NCBI RefSeq assembly: GCF_900107045.1
Contig: NZ_FNON01000005.1
Location: 1 to 64,000, forward strand
DNA: 64,000 nucleotides
Direction of reading: 5' to 3'
From: Amycolatopsis xylanica
Lineage (GTDB): Bacteria; Actinomycetota; Actinomycetes; Mycobacteriales; Pseudonocardiaceae
Shown one piece after another: positions 25,758 to 35,500 of this stretch. The position numbers were made by a program, and so were the translations under genes. The notes beneath the pieces were generated by a model, which was given only the letters and a program-made list of their open reading frames with translations, was not told the origin of the DNA and ran no database searches. How positions within the stretch are numbered: the first letter of the stretch is position 1; every line of letters starts with the position of its first letter.

Positions 25758-26434
25758 CGCCGGGCCGCGCTGAGCCGCCACGCGGGCAGTAGCACCTTGC
25801 CCGCGCTGTCGGTGGTCAGCGTGTCCAGCGCGTCCGGCGGCAGCTCGTCGTGCAAGGGAGCGATCCGGGCGCGCAGTTCCGCCAGTGTCTGCGCGGTCGA
25901 GTACAGCGTCTCGGCGAGATCGGTGATCTCCCAGCCGCCGCTGACGGTTTCGCGCAGGTTCCGCTCGCTGATCCGCATCCCGGCGGGCAGCGACGGCGGG
26001 AGCCGGTCGGAGAAGCAGACGATGTGCAGCGTCGCGCCCGGCCGGGTGACCCGGTGCAGCGCGACCAGGCAGTCGGCCCGCGCCTGCTCGGTCAGGCAGT
26101 GATAGAGCGCGCTGTCCAGCACGGTGTCGAACCGGCTCGGGAAACCGGCCAAATCGGTCACATCGGCGACGTCGAACGCGACGTCCACGCCCTGGGCGGC
26201 CGCCTGTTCCGAAGCCAGCTCGATCGCGCGGGGCGCGATGTCGACCGCCGTCACGTCGAGCCCGCGCGCGGCCAGGAACAGCGCGTTGCCGCCGAGTCCG
26301 CAGCCGACGTCCAGCACCGCGCCGGCGAACCGCCCCTCCTCGGCCAGCCTGGTCACCACGGGCTGCGGCCCGCCGATGTCCCACGGCAGGGTGTCTCCTG
26401 CCTGGTACATCGCTTCGAAGTGCGTCTCCGTCAT
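25754..26434 (-). CDS. Class I SAM-dependent methyltransferase
   Basis: 226 residues from ATG 26434. TLPWDIGGPQPVVTRLAEEG leads into motif I VLDVGCGLGGNALFLAARG, followed by the acidic VTAVDIAPRAIEL and VAFDVADVTDLAGFPSRFDT. LDSALYHCL is typical of the TehB/thiopurine-methyltransferase-like group. It transfers a methyl group from S-adenosylmethionine to an unknown small molecule. Its last 4 bp overlap the convergent icmF stop. Confidence 0.85.
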   Translation of the reverse strand: MTETHFEAMYQAGDTLPWDIGGPQPVVTRLAEEGRFAGAVLDVGCGLGGNALFLAARGLDVTAVDIAPRAIELASEQAAAQGVDVAFDVADVTDLAGFPSRFDTVLDSALYHCLTEQARADCLVALHRVTRPGATLHIVCFSDRLPPSLPAGMRISERNLRETVSGGWEITDLAETLYSTAQTLAELRARIAPLHDELPPDALDTLTTDSAGKVLLPAWRLSAARR

Positions 26435-26510
26435 GCGCGCCCCCCGCGTTGTCGTCCCCGGTCCGGAGTGTCGGGGAATACCCGCCAGCCCCGTGGGGTA
26501 GATCTTGAGT

Positions 26511-27341
26511 ATGAAGTTCGGCGTAGCGACTTTCGTGACCGATGAAGGAATCCGGCCCGATCTGCTGGGCAAGGCGTTGGAAGAGCGTGGTTTCGAATCG
26601 CTCTTCGTCGCCGAGCACTCGCACATCCCGCTCAGCAGGGAGACGCCCTATCCAGGCGGTGGCGAGCTGCCGCGAGTTTATTACCGCACGCTCGATCCGT
26701 TCGTCTCCCTGACCGCCGCCGCGGTCGCGACCGAGAACCTCCTGCTCGGCACCGGGATCGCGCTGGTGATGCAGCGCGACACCATTCACACGGCCAAGGA
26801 GGTCGCGAGCCTCGACCTGGTCTCCGGCGGCCGTTTCCTGTTCGGCGTCGGCGCGGGCTGGAACCGCGAGGAGATGGCCGACCACGGCACCGACCCGCGC
26901 ACGCGGGGCGCCAAGCTCGACGAGCAGCTGGCCGCGCTGAAGGAGATCTGGACCAAGGACGCGCCGGAGTTCCACGGCAAGTACGTCGAGTTCGGGCCGA
27001 TGGGCGCGTGGCCGAAGCCGGTGCAGAAGCCGCATCCGCCGATCTACGTCGGCGGCAACACGCCCGCCGCGCTCAACCGGCTCAAGCGGTACGGCGACGT
27101 GTGGACCCCGAACGGGGTGGGCGAGCGCTCGCAGATCCAGGCGCAGCTGGACCTGCTCCACGAGCACGCAGGCGACTTCCCGGTCTCGGTGTTCGGCGTC
27201 GGTACGAAGAACCTGGACGTGCTCGAGGGCTATGTTGAAGCAGGGGTGGAGCGCATCACGCTCCTGCTCGGCACCAAGCCGGAGGCCGAGACCCTCACCA
27301 AGCTCGACGAACTGGCCAAGCTCGTCGAGCGGTACCGCTGA
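26511..27341 (+). CDS. LLM-class F420-dependent oxidoreductase
   Basis: 276 residues from ATG 26511 (an in-frame TTG two codons earlier is less likely). It is a bacterial-luciferase-like TIM barrel, with LFVAEHSHIPLSRETPYPGG, TGIALVMQRDTIHTAKEVAS, LVSGGRFLFGVGAGWNREEM and PPIYVGGNTPAALNRLKRYG. These segments are typical of actinobacterial F420-dependent members. The substrate is unknown. The next gene, 11 bp downstream, encodes a second LLM enzyme, so the two probably form an operon. Confidence 0.88.
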   Translation: MKFGVATFVTDEGIRPDLLGKALEERGFESLFVAEHSHIPLSRETPYPGGGELPRVYYRTLDPFVSLTAAAVATENLLLGTGIALVMQRDTIHTAKEVASLDLVSGGRFLFGVGAGWNREEMADHGTDPRTRGAKLDEQLAALKEIWTKDAPEFHGKYVEFGPMGAWPKPVQKPHPPIYVGGNTPAALNRLKRYGDVWTPNGVGERSQIQAQLDLLHEHAGDFPVSVFGVGTKNLDVLEGYVEAGVERITLLLGTKPEAETLTKLDELAKLVERYR

Positions 27342-27351
27342 AAGGAAGCTC

Positions 27352-28344
27352 GTGACTGAAGTACAGATCGGACTGGCGGCGGCGCTGGAGCAGTTCTCGC
27401 CGAGGGAGTCGATCCGCCTGGCGAAACTGGGCGAGGAGCACGGGTTCTCCGGGCAGATGGCCGCCGACCACTTCCAGCCGTGGGTGCCGCAGCAGAACGA
27501 GGCCTCGTTCGTGTGGAGCGTGCTCGCCTCGCTGGCCGAGAACACCACCGGTGACCTGGGGCCGGGCGTGACCTGCCCGTCCTTCCGGCTGCACCCGGCG
27601 ATCGTGGCGCAGGCCGCCGCGACACTGGAGGCGACCTATCCCGGCCGCACCTGGCTCGGCATCGGCTCCGGTGAGGCGCTCAACGAGCACATCATCGGCG
27701 GCTACTGGCCGGAGGCCCCGGAGCGGGTCCGGCGCATGTTCGAGGCGCTGGAGATCATCCGGAAGCTGTTCACCGGCAAGGACGTCAAGCACAGCGGCGA
27801 GTTCTTCAAGCTGCACACCACGCGCCTGTGGACGCTGCCGGAGGGACCGCCGCCGCCCATCTACATCGCCTCGGCCGGCCCGTACACCTCGCGCAAGACC
27901 GGCGAGCTGGCCGACGGCCTGATCACGCCCGGCGCCTCGATCGAGAAGCTGGCCGGCATCGTCGAGAACTTCGAGCAGGGCGCGCGCAAGGCGGGCAAGG
28001 ACCCCGACGAGATGCCGAAGCTGCTGCAGGTGCACCTCTCGTGGGCCGAGACCGACGAGGAGGCCTGGGCCAACGCGATGGACCAGTGGCCCAACGGCGG
28101 CATGAAGTTCCCGAAGGCCGACATCCGCTCGCCGTTCGACTTCGCGCAGATGGCCAAGCTGGTGCGCAAGGAGGACTTCGAGGGCCGCATGGTCGTCTCG
28201 TCCGACCCCGACGTGCACCGCGCGTCGCTGCAGAAGTACGTCGACGCCGGGTTCAACCGGATCTACGTGCACAACGTCGGCCGCAACCAGGACCAGTGGA
28301 TCGAGACGTTCGGCCGCGAAGTGCTGCCGAAGCTAACTGCGTAG
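27352..28344 (+). CDS. F420-dependent oxidoreductase of the FGD-like LLM group
   Basis: 330 residues from GTG 27352, with AAAGGAAG upstream. It opens EVQIGLAAALEQFSPRESIR and contains GQMAADHFQPWVPQQNEASF, LGPGVTCPSFRLHPAIVAQA, TWLGIGSGEALNEHI and PIYIASAGPYTSRKTGELAD. This organisation matches the group around F420-dependent glucose-6-phosphate dehydrogenase and related hydroxyacid or alcohol dehydrogenases. True glucose-6-phosphate specificity cannot be confirmed. It is paired with the preceding LLM gene and ends 12 bp inside the convergent regulator gene. Confidence 0.88.
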   Translation: MTEVQIGLAAALEQFSPRESIRLAKLGEEHGFSGQMAADHFQPWVPQQNEASFVWSVLASLAENTTGDLGPGVTCPSFRLHPAIVAQAAATLEATYPGRTWLGIGSGEALNEHIIGGYWPEAPERVRRMFEALEIIRKLFTGKDVKHSGEFFKLHTTRLWTLPEGPPPPIYIASAGPYTSRKTGELADGLITPGASIEKLAGIVENFEQGARKAGKDPDEMPKLLQVHLSWAETDEEAWANAMDQWPNGGMKFPKADIRSPFDFAQMAKLVRKEDFEGRMVVSSDPDVHRASLQKYVDAGFNRIYVHNVGRNQDQWIETFGREVLPKLTA

Positions 28345-29211
28345 CAACGCGTCGCCCAGCGGCGTCAGCGAGTGCAGGACGGTGTTCCGGTCGCGGTGCG
28401 TGGTGATCAGCCCCGCTTCCCGGAGCACCGCCGTGTGCTTGCTGACCGCCGACGGGCTCACGCCGAGCCGCTCGGCCAGCTCGGACGTGCCACAGCCGAC
28501 GGCGAGGATCAGCAACGCCTCCGCGCGCGTCGGCCCGAGAAGCGCGGCGAGTGCCTTGGACGGCACGGGAACCCGGACCTGACGGGGCTTCGCGGCCGGC
28601 GTGCCGAGCCGCGCGGCGGGGTAGAGCAGGCGCGGCGGGTTCGGCCCGGCCCCGATCATCGTGGGCGCCGCGGCGAAGTAGGCGGGGACCAGTGAAAGCC
28701 CGCGGCCCAGTTCAGGGCCTTCCGGCACCGGATAGCTCCACTGCAGCCACGGCAGGCTGGTGAGCAGCGCGTCGACGCCGTTCTCCAGCAGGATCTGTGC
28801 GCGCATCTCGCGGTCGGCCTCGACCTGCGAGCGGATCGTCTCCCAGTGCGGCGCGACCGCGATTTCGTAGTAGTCACGCAAGGCTTGGATGGGATCCCGC
28901 GCTTCGAGCTGCGAGCCGGTAAGCGCTTCCTCGATCGTGCCGAGTTCCTTGAGCGCGGTCAGCCCGGCTTCGAAGTCATGACGGCCCGCCGCGGGCATCA
29001 GCAGCTCCGGAGCGGTGCGCGAGAGCCAGAGCAGCAGGGGCATCGACGCGGGCAGGCGGGTGCGGACCCGCTGTCTCCACCAGCCGAACGCGCCGACGCC
29101 GGATCTTCGGCGCAGCAGATCGAGACTCGCCACGATCTCGCCGAACGGGTCGGCGCACGGCGCGAGACCGATCCGCGTCAGGTCATGCCACGTGAGCCGG
29201 ATGTGCAACAT
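28333..29211 (-). CDS. ArsR-like winged-helix regulator with DUF5937-type N-terminus
   Basis: 292 residues from ATG 29211, with GGGGG 5 nt upstream; a further in-frame ATG at 29238 lacks a site. The large N-terminal domain starts MLHIRLTWHDLTRIGLAPCA and is rich in helices (LRDYYEIAVAPHWETIRSQV). The C-terminus is an ArsR-type winged helix: ALLILAVGCGTSELAERLGV, SPSAVSKHTAVLREAGLITT and DRNTVLHSLTPLG. The metal-binding Cys cluster of classical ArsR is absent, so it probably senses an organic ligand through the N-terminal domain. Confidence 0.82.
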   Translation of the reverse strand: MLHIRLTWHDLTRIGLAPCADPFGEIVASLDLLRRRSGVGAFGWWRQRVRTRLPASMPLLLWLSRTAPELLMPAAGRHDFEAGLTALKELGTIEEALTGSQLEARDPIQALRDYYEIAVAPHWETIRSQVEADREMRAQILLENGVDALLTSLPWLQWSYPVPEGPELGRGLSLVPAYFAAAPTMIGAGPNPPRLLYPAARLGTPAAKPRQVRVPVPSKALAALLGPTRAEALLILAVGCGTSELAERLGVSPSAVSKHTAVLREAGLITTHRDRNTVLHSLTPLGDALLRS

Positions 29212-29424
29212 CGAATCCCCCAGGATTGCTCGCCTCACCCGTTAGTCGTACGAGCATCATGCTTCGTTACCTGCTCTGACCTGCGTTTTTGCCTGCACGC
29301 TCAATCGGGTCGACTGATTTGTCCCCCGAAGGGATGATCGCCGTCGAAGGCCCTGATGGGGGGATCTTCTCCGGGGAGCCCGCTCGTGGCTGCCCGGGTC
29401 TGCTGGGGAAACAAAGGGGCATGA

Positions 29425-30045
29425 ATGCGTAATCTCAAGGGGCTCGTTGCTGCCGCCGCGACGTCTGCCGCCGTGCTCGGCCTGCTGGCCGCGCCGTCGG
29501 CGAGCGCGGCCGACGCACCGAAGGACCACGGCCAGCGGGTCACGTCGATCGCGGGACTGAAGCTCACCCCGGTCAACGTTCCGGGCGCGCGCAAGGATGC
29601 CCGTACGGCATCCAATGAGGACCCGCAGCCGTACCTCATCCAGTCGGTCGCCAACGGCTTCTGCCTCGACGCCGACACGGGTTCTATCAACGAGAACGGC
29701 ACTCCGATCTCGCTGTGGGGTTGCGACGCGTACGCGCGTAACCAGTGGTTCTACGTCTCGGTCGACGCGGACGGGTACTTCTACTTCCGCAATGGCGCGA
29801 GCAACCGCTACCTCGAGGCCGACCTCGACCAGATCGACGAGAACGGCACCAAGGTCCAGCTGTGGGACTTCAACGGCTGGGACAACCAGAAGTGGGCGGC
29901 CAGCCAGGACGAGCAGGGCCAGAAGGTCATCGAAAACGGCTGGAGCGGCCGTGTCCTCGACGCGGATGGCAACCACCTTTACGAGCCGGGCACCCCGGTT
30001 CAGCTGTGGGACTTCTGGGGCGGCGAGAACCAGCTCTGGTTCTGA
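29425..30045 (+). CDS. Secreted ricin-type beta-trefoil lectin
   Basis: 206 residues. The signal peptide (1-29) ends SAPSASA-A-type with an Ala-rich core. After a short linker, a ricin-B-like domain spans about 65-206 with repeats marked by FCLDADTGSINENGTPISLW, RYLEADLDQIDENGTKVQLW and RVLDADGNHLYEPGTPVQLW. Each ends in a W-(N/D)-x-Q-x-W type block. Such domains bind galactose-type sugars on polysaccharides or glycans. There is no catalytic domain, so it is a stand-alone extracellular lectin. A strong terminator follows at 30067-30098. Confidence 0.9.
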   Translation: MRNLKGLVAAAATSAAVLGLLAAPSASAADAPKDHGQRVTSIAGLKLTPVNVPGARKDARTASNEDPQPYLIQSVANGFCLDADTGSINENGTPISLWGCDAYARNQWFYVSVDADGYFYFRNGASNRYLEADLDQIDENGTKVQLWDFNGWDNQKWAASQDEQGQKVIENGWSGRVLDADGNHLYEPGTPVQLWDFWGGENQLWF

Positions 30046-30066
30046 TTCGCTGAGCTGAAACAAAGC

Positions 30067-30098
30067 GGAGGCCCCTTACCGAGCGGTAAGGGGCCTCC
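30067..30098 (+). terminator. Rho-independent-type hairpin after the lectin gene
   Basis: GGAGGCCCCTTACC (30067-30080) pairs perfectly with GGTAAGGGGCCTCC (30085-30098) around a GAGC loop, 21 bp after the stop. Confidence 0.8.
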
Positions 30099-30110
30099 GT
30101 GCTTATGTGG

Positions 30111-30428
30111 TCAGCTGCCGGCCGCAGAGCACCTCAGGAAGAAGTTGGTGGTTTCGCCTGTGGTGGTGTCGTGATGGAAAGAGCCTGACTTGAACCAGGC
30201 GCAGAAGTTCCCCTTCGCGGTCAGGAACTCGTCGCGGACGGGATATTTGAACTTCGATGTGTTTCCGCCCAGCTGCAGGAATGACGCGAGAATCTCGGGC
30301 GCGACCGCGTCGGCTCGCCAGACGGCATCCTGCTCGAAGTCCTCGGCCGCGTCGAGGGGTGCGCGATGATCCGGTCGAACGCGGCGAGCGCTTCGGCGCG
30401 TAGTTGGTGGAAACACGGTGACAGCCAA
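30111..30428 (-). CDS. Hypothetical protein, probably frameshifted
   Basis: A 105-codon frame ending leftward at 30111. The C-terminal two thirds look genuinely coding (DAAEDFEQDAVWRADAVAPE, LASFLQLGGNTSKFKYPVRD, GNFCAWFKSGSFHHDTTTGE). The first 25 residues are basic and unlike a normal start. A neighbouring frame upstream of about 30365 reads LRAEALAAFDRIIAH, which would join naturally to DAAEDFEQDAVW after a one-base shift. The gene is therefore either frameshifted or a remnant. No family recognised. Confidence 0.4.
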   Translation of the reverse strand: MAVTVFPPTTRRSARRVRPDHRAPLDAAEDFEQDAVWRADAVAPEILASFLQLGGNTSKFKYPVRDEFLTAKGNFCAWFKSGSFHHDTTTGETTNFFLRCSAAGS

Positions 30429-30528
30429 GCGGGTGGACTGCCGGAACTCAGGAGTCGCCGCTCACCGACCGATGCTGACGGGGCCGATGGGCCTGCGTTC
30501 CGAAGCGACCCCCTGATCAGTCGACGGG

Positions 30529-31344
30529 TTACTGGTTGAAGAACGTCTTCAGTACACCGGCCATGAGTTCGGGGTCGACGACGTGTCCCTGCCCGTCGAG
30601 CGTGTGTCGTTCGGTCTGGGGGATGGCAGCGATTATCGCTTTCGCGGCGCGGTCGAAGAAGTCGGTCGGGAGGCCTGCGAACTGGGGCTGGGTGGTCGGA
30701 CCCTCGGTGGTCACCAGGACCGGCTGAGTGATGCGGGCAAGTCGGTTTGTGGGGATCTTGTAGTCATTGAGGACCATGGCGTCCTTGACGAGCGTGTGGG
30801 CGAGCGCGACGGACGAGGCCCAGAGCGGGTGCTGTTTGCCAGCCGCGATGTCCGCGTCGGGTCCGCCGGTAAGCCTCATGAACAGTTCCAGGAGCTCCTC
30901 GTCCCGGCCGGCTTTGGATGCCTCGTGGGTGTCCGCGATGTACTGGTTGAACCTCGGCCACAGGTCGTCCCCGATCACGTACGGCACATCCCACACCGCG
31001 ATCTTGTCGATCGCCGAACCTGCCGCTGCTGCCTCCAGCGCGAGGGCGCCGCCGGATGAGGCGCCGTACACGTGAGCCGAGCCGCCGGCTGTCGCAATCA
31101 GCGCGTCGAGGTCTTCCACCTCCCGCGCCACGGCGTACGGCGGTGTATTGCCGCTGTCGCCCCGGCCGCGTCGTGCGTAGTTGTAGACCGTGAAATGGTT
31201 GGCAAGGAGCGGGGCCAGCGGCGCGTTCTCAGCGCCGTCGTCCAGGGTGCCGCCGACGAGGATCACCGCCGGGCCAGTGCCTTTCCGGTCGTAGGCGATC
31301 CTCGTACCGTCGGCGGACGTCACACGAAGTGTCATCTCGTTCAC
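30529..31344 (-). CDS. Alpha/beta-hydrolase
   Basis: 271 residues from GTG 31344 (GGAGAGAAG upstream); ATG 31335 is possible. The fold is clear: oxyanion region VILVGGTLDDG, YARRGRGDSGN, nucleophile elbow VYGASSGGALALEAA with Ser in GASSG, and C-terminal LDGQGHVVDPELM with the catalytic His. It is a close relative of the hydrolase at 61396. It is divergent from an HxlR regulator with a perfect 15-bp palindrome between them, so it is probably induced by a substrate-derived signal. Substrate unknown. Confidence 0.85.
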   Translation of the reverse strand: MNEMTLRVTSADGTRIAYDRKGTGPAVILVGGTLDDGAENAPLAPLLANHFTVYNYARRGRGDSGNTPPYAVAREVEDLDALIATAGGSAHVYGASSGGALALEAAAAGSAIDKIAVWDVPYVIGDDLWPRFNQYIADTHEASKAGRDEELLELFMRLTGGPDADIAAGKQHPLWASSVALAHTLVKDAMVLNDYKIPTNRLARITQPVLVTTEGPTTQPQFAGLPTDFFDRAAKAIIAAIPQTERHTLDGQGHVVDPELMAGVLKTFFNQ

Positions 31345-31417
31345 TGCTTCTCTCCATTTCTCGATGCGTGGTCGTCACCGTCGGAGCAGGTCGACCAAGG
31401 ACCAGGCCACGTTCATA

Positions 31418-31432
31418 CTCCTAATTTAGGAG
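31418..31432. promoter_or_regulatory. Perfect 15-bp palindrome, candidate HxlR operator
   Basis: CTCCTAATTTAGGAG is symmetrical around its central T and lies between the divergent hydrolase and HxlR genes, 34 bp before the regulator start. HxlR proteins bind such short dyads next to their own gene. It is a striking AT-containing site in GC-rich surroundings. Confidence 0.6.
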
Positions 31433-31466
31433 CGTTCACACCTGTTGTGCAAGTACAATCGGGTGC

Positions 31467-32249
31467 ATGAGCAAGAAGCGGCTGTTCGACGACCCCTGCG
31501 GCATCGCGCGAGCGCTGAATGCGGTCGGCGAGCGGTGGGCGTTACTCGTCGTGCGGGAGCTGGTCTTCGGCCCGAAGCGCTACTCCGACCTGCACCGCGG
31601 GCTGCCGCAGATGAGCCAGAACGTCCTCGCGCAGCGGTTGCGCGAGCTCGAAGCCGACGGCCTGGTGCGGCGAAGGCGCCTGGGACCGCCTGCGCCTGCC
31701 GCCGTGTATGAACTCACGGAGCGCGGGCAGGAACTGGAGCCCGTGCTCCGCGCGCTCGCCCACTGGGGCAGCCGCGCACCGCTGCCCGAGGACGGCGCGG
31801 CGGAACTGAGCGTCGACGCGCTGCTGTTCGCCCTGCGCGCGACCTTCGATCCGGCACTGGCGGGTGAGCTGTCGCTGCGCTGCCAGCTGGACGTCGCGGG
31901 CGATCGGTTCCGCATCACCGTTGCGGGCGGGCGCCTTGAGTTGGACCGCGGTGAGCACGCCGAACCCGAGGCGTGGCTGACCGCGGCGGAGGCGGCGACA
32001 TTGCGCGATCTGGTGTTCGCCGGTGCGGCGCTGCACGACGCCGTCGAGCGGGCAGACGCCGAGGTGGCGGGCGATACCGCGCGGCTCGCCGCACTGCTGC
32101 GCTGCTTTCCCGCAGCCGTGCGGTATCCGGCGCCACAGGACCCCGGGCCGCCGGATCCCGTGTCGCCGGGCCCCGTTTCACCTAGCACTGAGTCACCGAA
32201 CGCCGAACACCCGGATCCCGCCGTCAGCGCGAGAAGTCGTCGGGGGTGA
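31467..32249 (+). CDS. HxlR-family transcriptional regulator
   Basis: 260 residues. The winged helix occupies 1-95, with the family hallmark DDPCGIARALNAVGERWALL, LVFGPKRYSDLHRGLPQMSQ and NVLAQRLRELEADGLVRRRR. A second domain (about 110-215: LSVDALLFALRATFDPALAG, FRITVAGGRLELDRGE) resembles the SCP2-like ligand domain attached to some HxlR proteins. The tail of about 40 residues is a low-complexity Pro/Ser/Asp run. It probably controls the divergent alpha/beta-hydrolase. Confidence 0.87.
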   Translation: MSKKRLFDDPCGIARALNAVGERWALLVVRELVFGPKRYSDLHRGLPQMSQNVLAQRLRELEADGLVRRRRLGPPAPAAVYELTERGQELEPVLRALAHWGSRAPLPEDGAAELSVDALLFALRATFDPALAGELSLRCQLDVAGDRFRITVAGGRLELDRGEHAEPEAWLTAAEAATLRDLVFAGAALHDAVERADAEVAGDTARLAALLRCFPAAVRYPAPQDPGPPDPVSPGPVSPSTESPNAEHPDPAVSARSRRG

Positions 32250-32504
32250 GCGGCAGTTGTTTGTGACTCGCATCACGCATGGTTGGGACGTTACCGATCT
32301 GGCGCGCGTGATTGTGTGATATTGACCGCTCTTGCCTTGGTTGGTTGCGAGTGGTTACGGTCGGGTCACGTGAGGTGTCTGGGGTCAGGGCCTCGCTGGG
32401 GACTGGGGAAATGAATGCTCCGCATGACGCAATCGCGGGGTTTCTGGGCGTAGCGCGTCCCAGCTGGCGTCTGACCAGCGACACAAACGATGGGGGATTT
32501 TGTC

Positions 32505-35500
32505 GTGGGTAGGAAAGTCATGCGAAGAGCCTTGGTGACGTCGCTGGCGTTCGCCGTGTTCGCCGGGCTGGCTCAGCCGGCCTCGGCTGTTCCGGCGGAT
32601 GTCCGGGCCGCCGTTGTCTCGGACGCCGAGCCGACGGCGCCGCGGCCGATGCCGCCTGATCCTTACCGGGAATGGGATGGCACCGCAGGCGTCCCGTTGT
32701 GGGGTGATCCTCGGTTCCGGCAGATCGTCGCGGACAACGCGGAGCTGGCTGAGGACGTCGAGGTGCGGGAAGCGGCGACGGCCGCGTTGGCCGCGGGTGG
32801 CCCCGCGATCATGGTATTCCTCGACACCGGCCTGGACGCGGCGAAAAAGAAAGCGGACGAACGCAAAGCCGAAACGGCTCGGCGGAATCGTGCGGCGATC
32901 GAGCCGCTGCGGGGAACCGGCGGGCCGTACCTGAAGGCCGAAGTCGAACGCGTGCTGGCGGGGACGGATGTCGACCGAGCCCAGTTCCTGGCTTACGGCA
33001 GGCGGATAGCCGAACAGCGCGACGCCGAGTCAGGGCAAACGGCTCAGCAGCGGGCTGACGAGAACCGCGCGCGGGTGCAGATGCTGGTCGGTGCCGGCGG
33101 CCCGGAAGTGCGCAAGGCCGCGCAACTCGCGCTGGCCGCCGGTGACGCCGCGATCGCGGAGTTCTTGAAGAGCGGCTATCTGACCGCCGCCAAGGCCGAC
33201 GCCGACGCTCGTGAGCAATATCTGAAGGACCAGGAAGCGCGGGACAAGGCCGCCGAGGCACTCTCCGACCTCGCCAAGCGGTCTGCTCGTGCCAACGAAG
33301 CCCGCCGGAACCTGCTTGTGGCACACGGAAATGGTGTGCGCGCACTCGAGCGCTCCGCGAACGCGTTGATCTCGGCCGCGGCCGAGGCACGCAAGGCGGC
33401 GCAGATCCTCGCCGCGAACAAGGCGGGCGGGCAGCACCCGGTCAACGCCTTCGACGAGGTCAAAACGGAGGTCGCCCGTCAGCTCGGGTACGCGCGGCAA
33501 GCCGCGTCGGATGCGCAACAGGCATCGGCGTCGGCGCAGGTCCAAGCGAACGTGCTGGTCGAGACCGGGCTGACCTACGGCACGCAGTGGGCGCAGATGG
33601 CCGCGGGCATGGCGGACGCGGCACGGGCGGCGGTGTCGGCTTCCGAGACCGCCCAGCACGCGATCGACGCCACGGCGTTCACCGATCAGGCCCGTAACGC
33701 GCAGGAAGAAGCCGAGAGGCACGCCGAGGAAGCACGGCAATGGCGTCTCCACGCGGAAGAACACGCGCGCGCGGCCGGCCGGATCGCGGAAGCCGCGAGG
33801 GTTCAGGCTGAAGCGGCGAAGGACGCGGCCGCGAGGACGAAGACAGCGAGGCAGGCCGCCGAAGCCGCGGAAGCGCAGGCATGGGCGGCGGCGGAGCGGA
33901 CGCGCGCCGCACGTCTCACGGCCGAGAAGGAAGCGGCGAAGGCGGCCGCGGCACGTGCCACGGCCGAGCGGGAACGGGCGAACGCCGCGGCGGCCCGCGG
34001 CCGCGCCGAGCAGCAGGCGAGCGTCGCGCGCGCCATGCGGGGTGAGGCCGAGTTCCAAGCGAGCATCGCTGCCGGCGCACGTCAGCACGCCGAGCAGCAA
34101 GACGGTATCGCGGCCGGCGCGGAGACCGGCGCGCGCAATGAAGAGCGCAATGCCGCTCAGGCTCGCGATCGTGCCTACCAGGCCGAACGCGATCAGCGCG
34201 CGGCTGAGGCGCGGGCGGCGGCGATGGACGCGATGGCCGCCGCCAGTCGAGGCAGCGGCCATGAAACCGAAGCGCGCGATGCGGCGGCTCAGGCTCATGT
34301 CGACGCGGACGTGGCGAAGGGCGCGGCGGGCGCGGCTCGTGGCGCGGCGAACACGGCGACCGGAGCGGCGGCAGGCGCCCGCGCGGCGGCAACCGAAGCC
34401 ACTCGCGCCGCCGCACGAGCCCGTGCCGCGGCGCAGCAAGCGGCCGCGGCGGCCGCTCGCGCGAACGCGGCGGCGAACAAGGCCGAGGCTGAAGCGGCGG
34501 CGACCCACGCAGCGGCACAGCGATCGAACTCCGCCGCCGCCGACGCGACGGCGAGCGAATCGCAAGCCGCGGAGGCCGCACGTTCGGCCGTCGAACTGGC
34601 GGAACGGGCCGCTTCCGAAGCCGTGCAGTCGCTGCGTTCGGCTGAACGCACGCGTGAGGAGTCGGATGCCGCGTCGGCCGAAGCCGTTTCCGCCGCCACC
34701 CAGGCGAAGCTGGCGGTGGAGGCTTCGCTGGCCGCACGGGCGTCGTCACAGGCGATCACGGACCCGGCGAACACGGCCATCCGGGTGGTCGCGCCGTTCT
34801 CCGGGGCTGACATCGACGCCGATTTCGTGATCCTGGTCGCGAATCAGGCCAAGGCGGTCGGTGCCGAACAGGCCGCCGCCGCTCAGCAGCGTGCGGCTGA
34901 GGCGCTGGAGGCGTCCAGGCTGGCCGCTGAGGCCGCGTCCCGGGCCGCGGCCGAGGTCAAACCCGCCTTCGACGCGGCGGCCGCTGCTGCCAAGTCGTCC
35001 GCGGACGCCGCTCGTTCGGCCGCCGAAGCCCAGCAGGCCGCCGCCGAAGCCGCTGCCGACGGAGCCGCTGCCCGTGCGGCGGCGGCCAGGGCGAATCAAG
35101 CGGACGCCCAGGCTCGCCAAGACGCCATCCTGGCGTGGAAGGCGGCCAACGCCGCGAACAGCGACGCCGCGATCGCGGGTCGCGCGGCTTCCGCGGCTGA
35201 AAACGACGCGGCCGCCGCACGTTCGGCCGCCAGCCGGGCCGAGGCGGACGCCGCCGCGGCTCGTGGCGCCGCAGACCGTGCTGAGACCGATGCGGCGGCA
35301 GCCCAGACGGCCGCCGACAGCGCCCAGCACCATGCGGACAACGCCGCGGTGGCGGCGAAGAACGCGATGAACAGCGCGATCGACGCCGGTAAGGCGGCTG
35401 ATCGTGCTGAAGAAGCCGCGCGGAAGGCCGCCGAGGAAAAACGCAAGCAGGACGCCGCGAACTCGGACGGCGTGACTGTGCCGCCCTTGAGCGCGGAAGA

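Noticed and set aside
22479..27548. A very long open frame on the minus strand opposite icmF and its neighbours
   Set aside because: It is the antisense shadow of high-GC codon use in icmF, the methyltransferase region and the LLM gene. Its product is low-complexity (Arg/Glu/Val/Leu-rich), and its end coincides with the methyltransferase frame only by chance.
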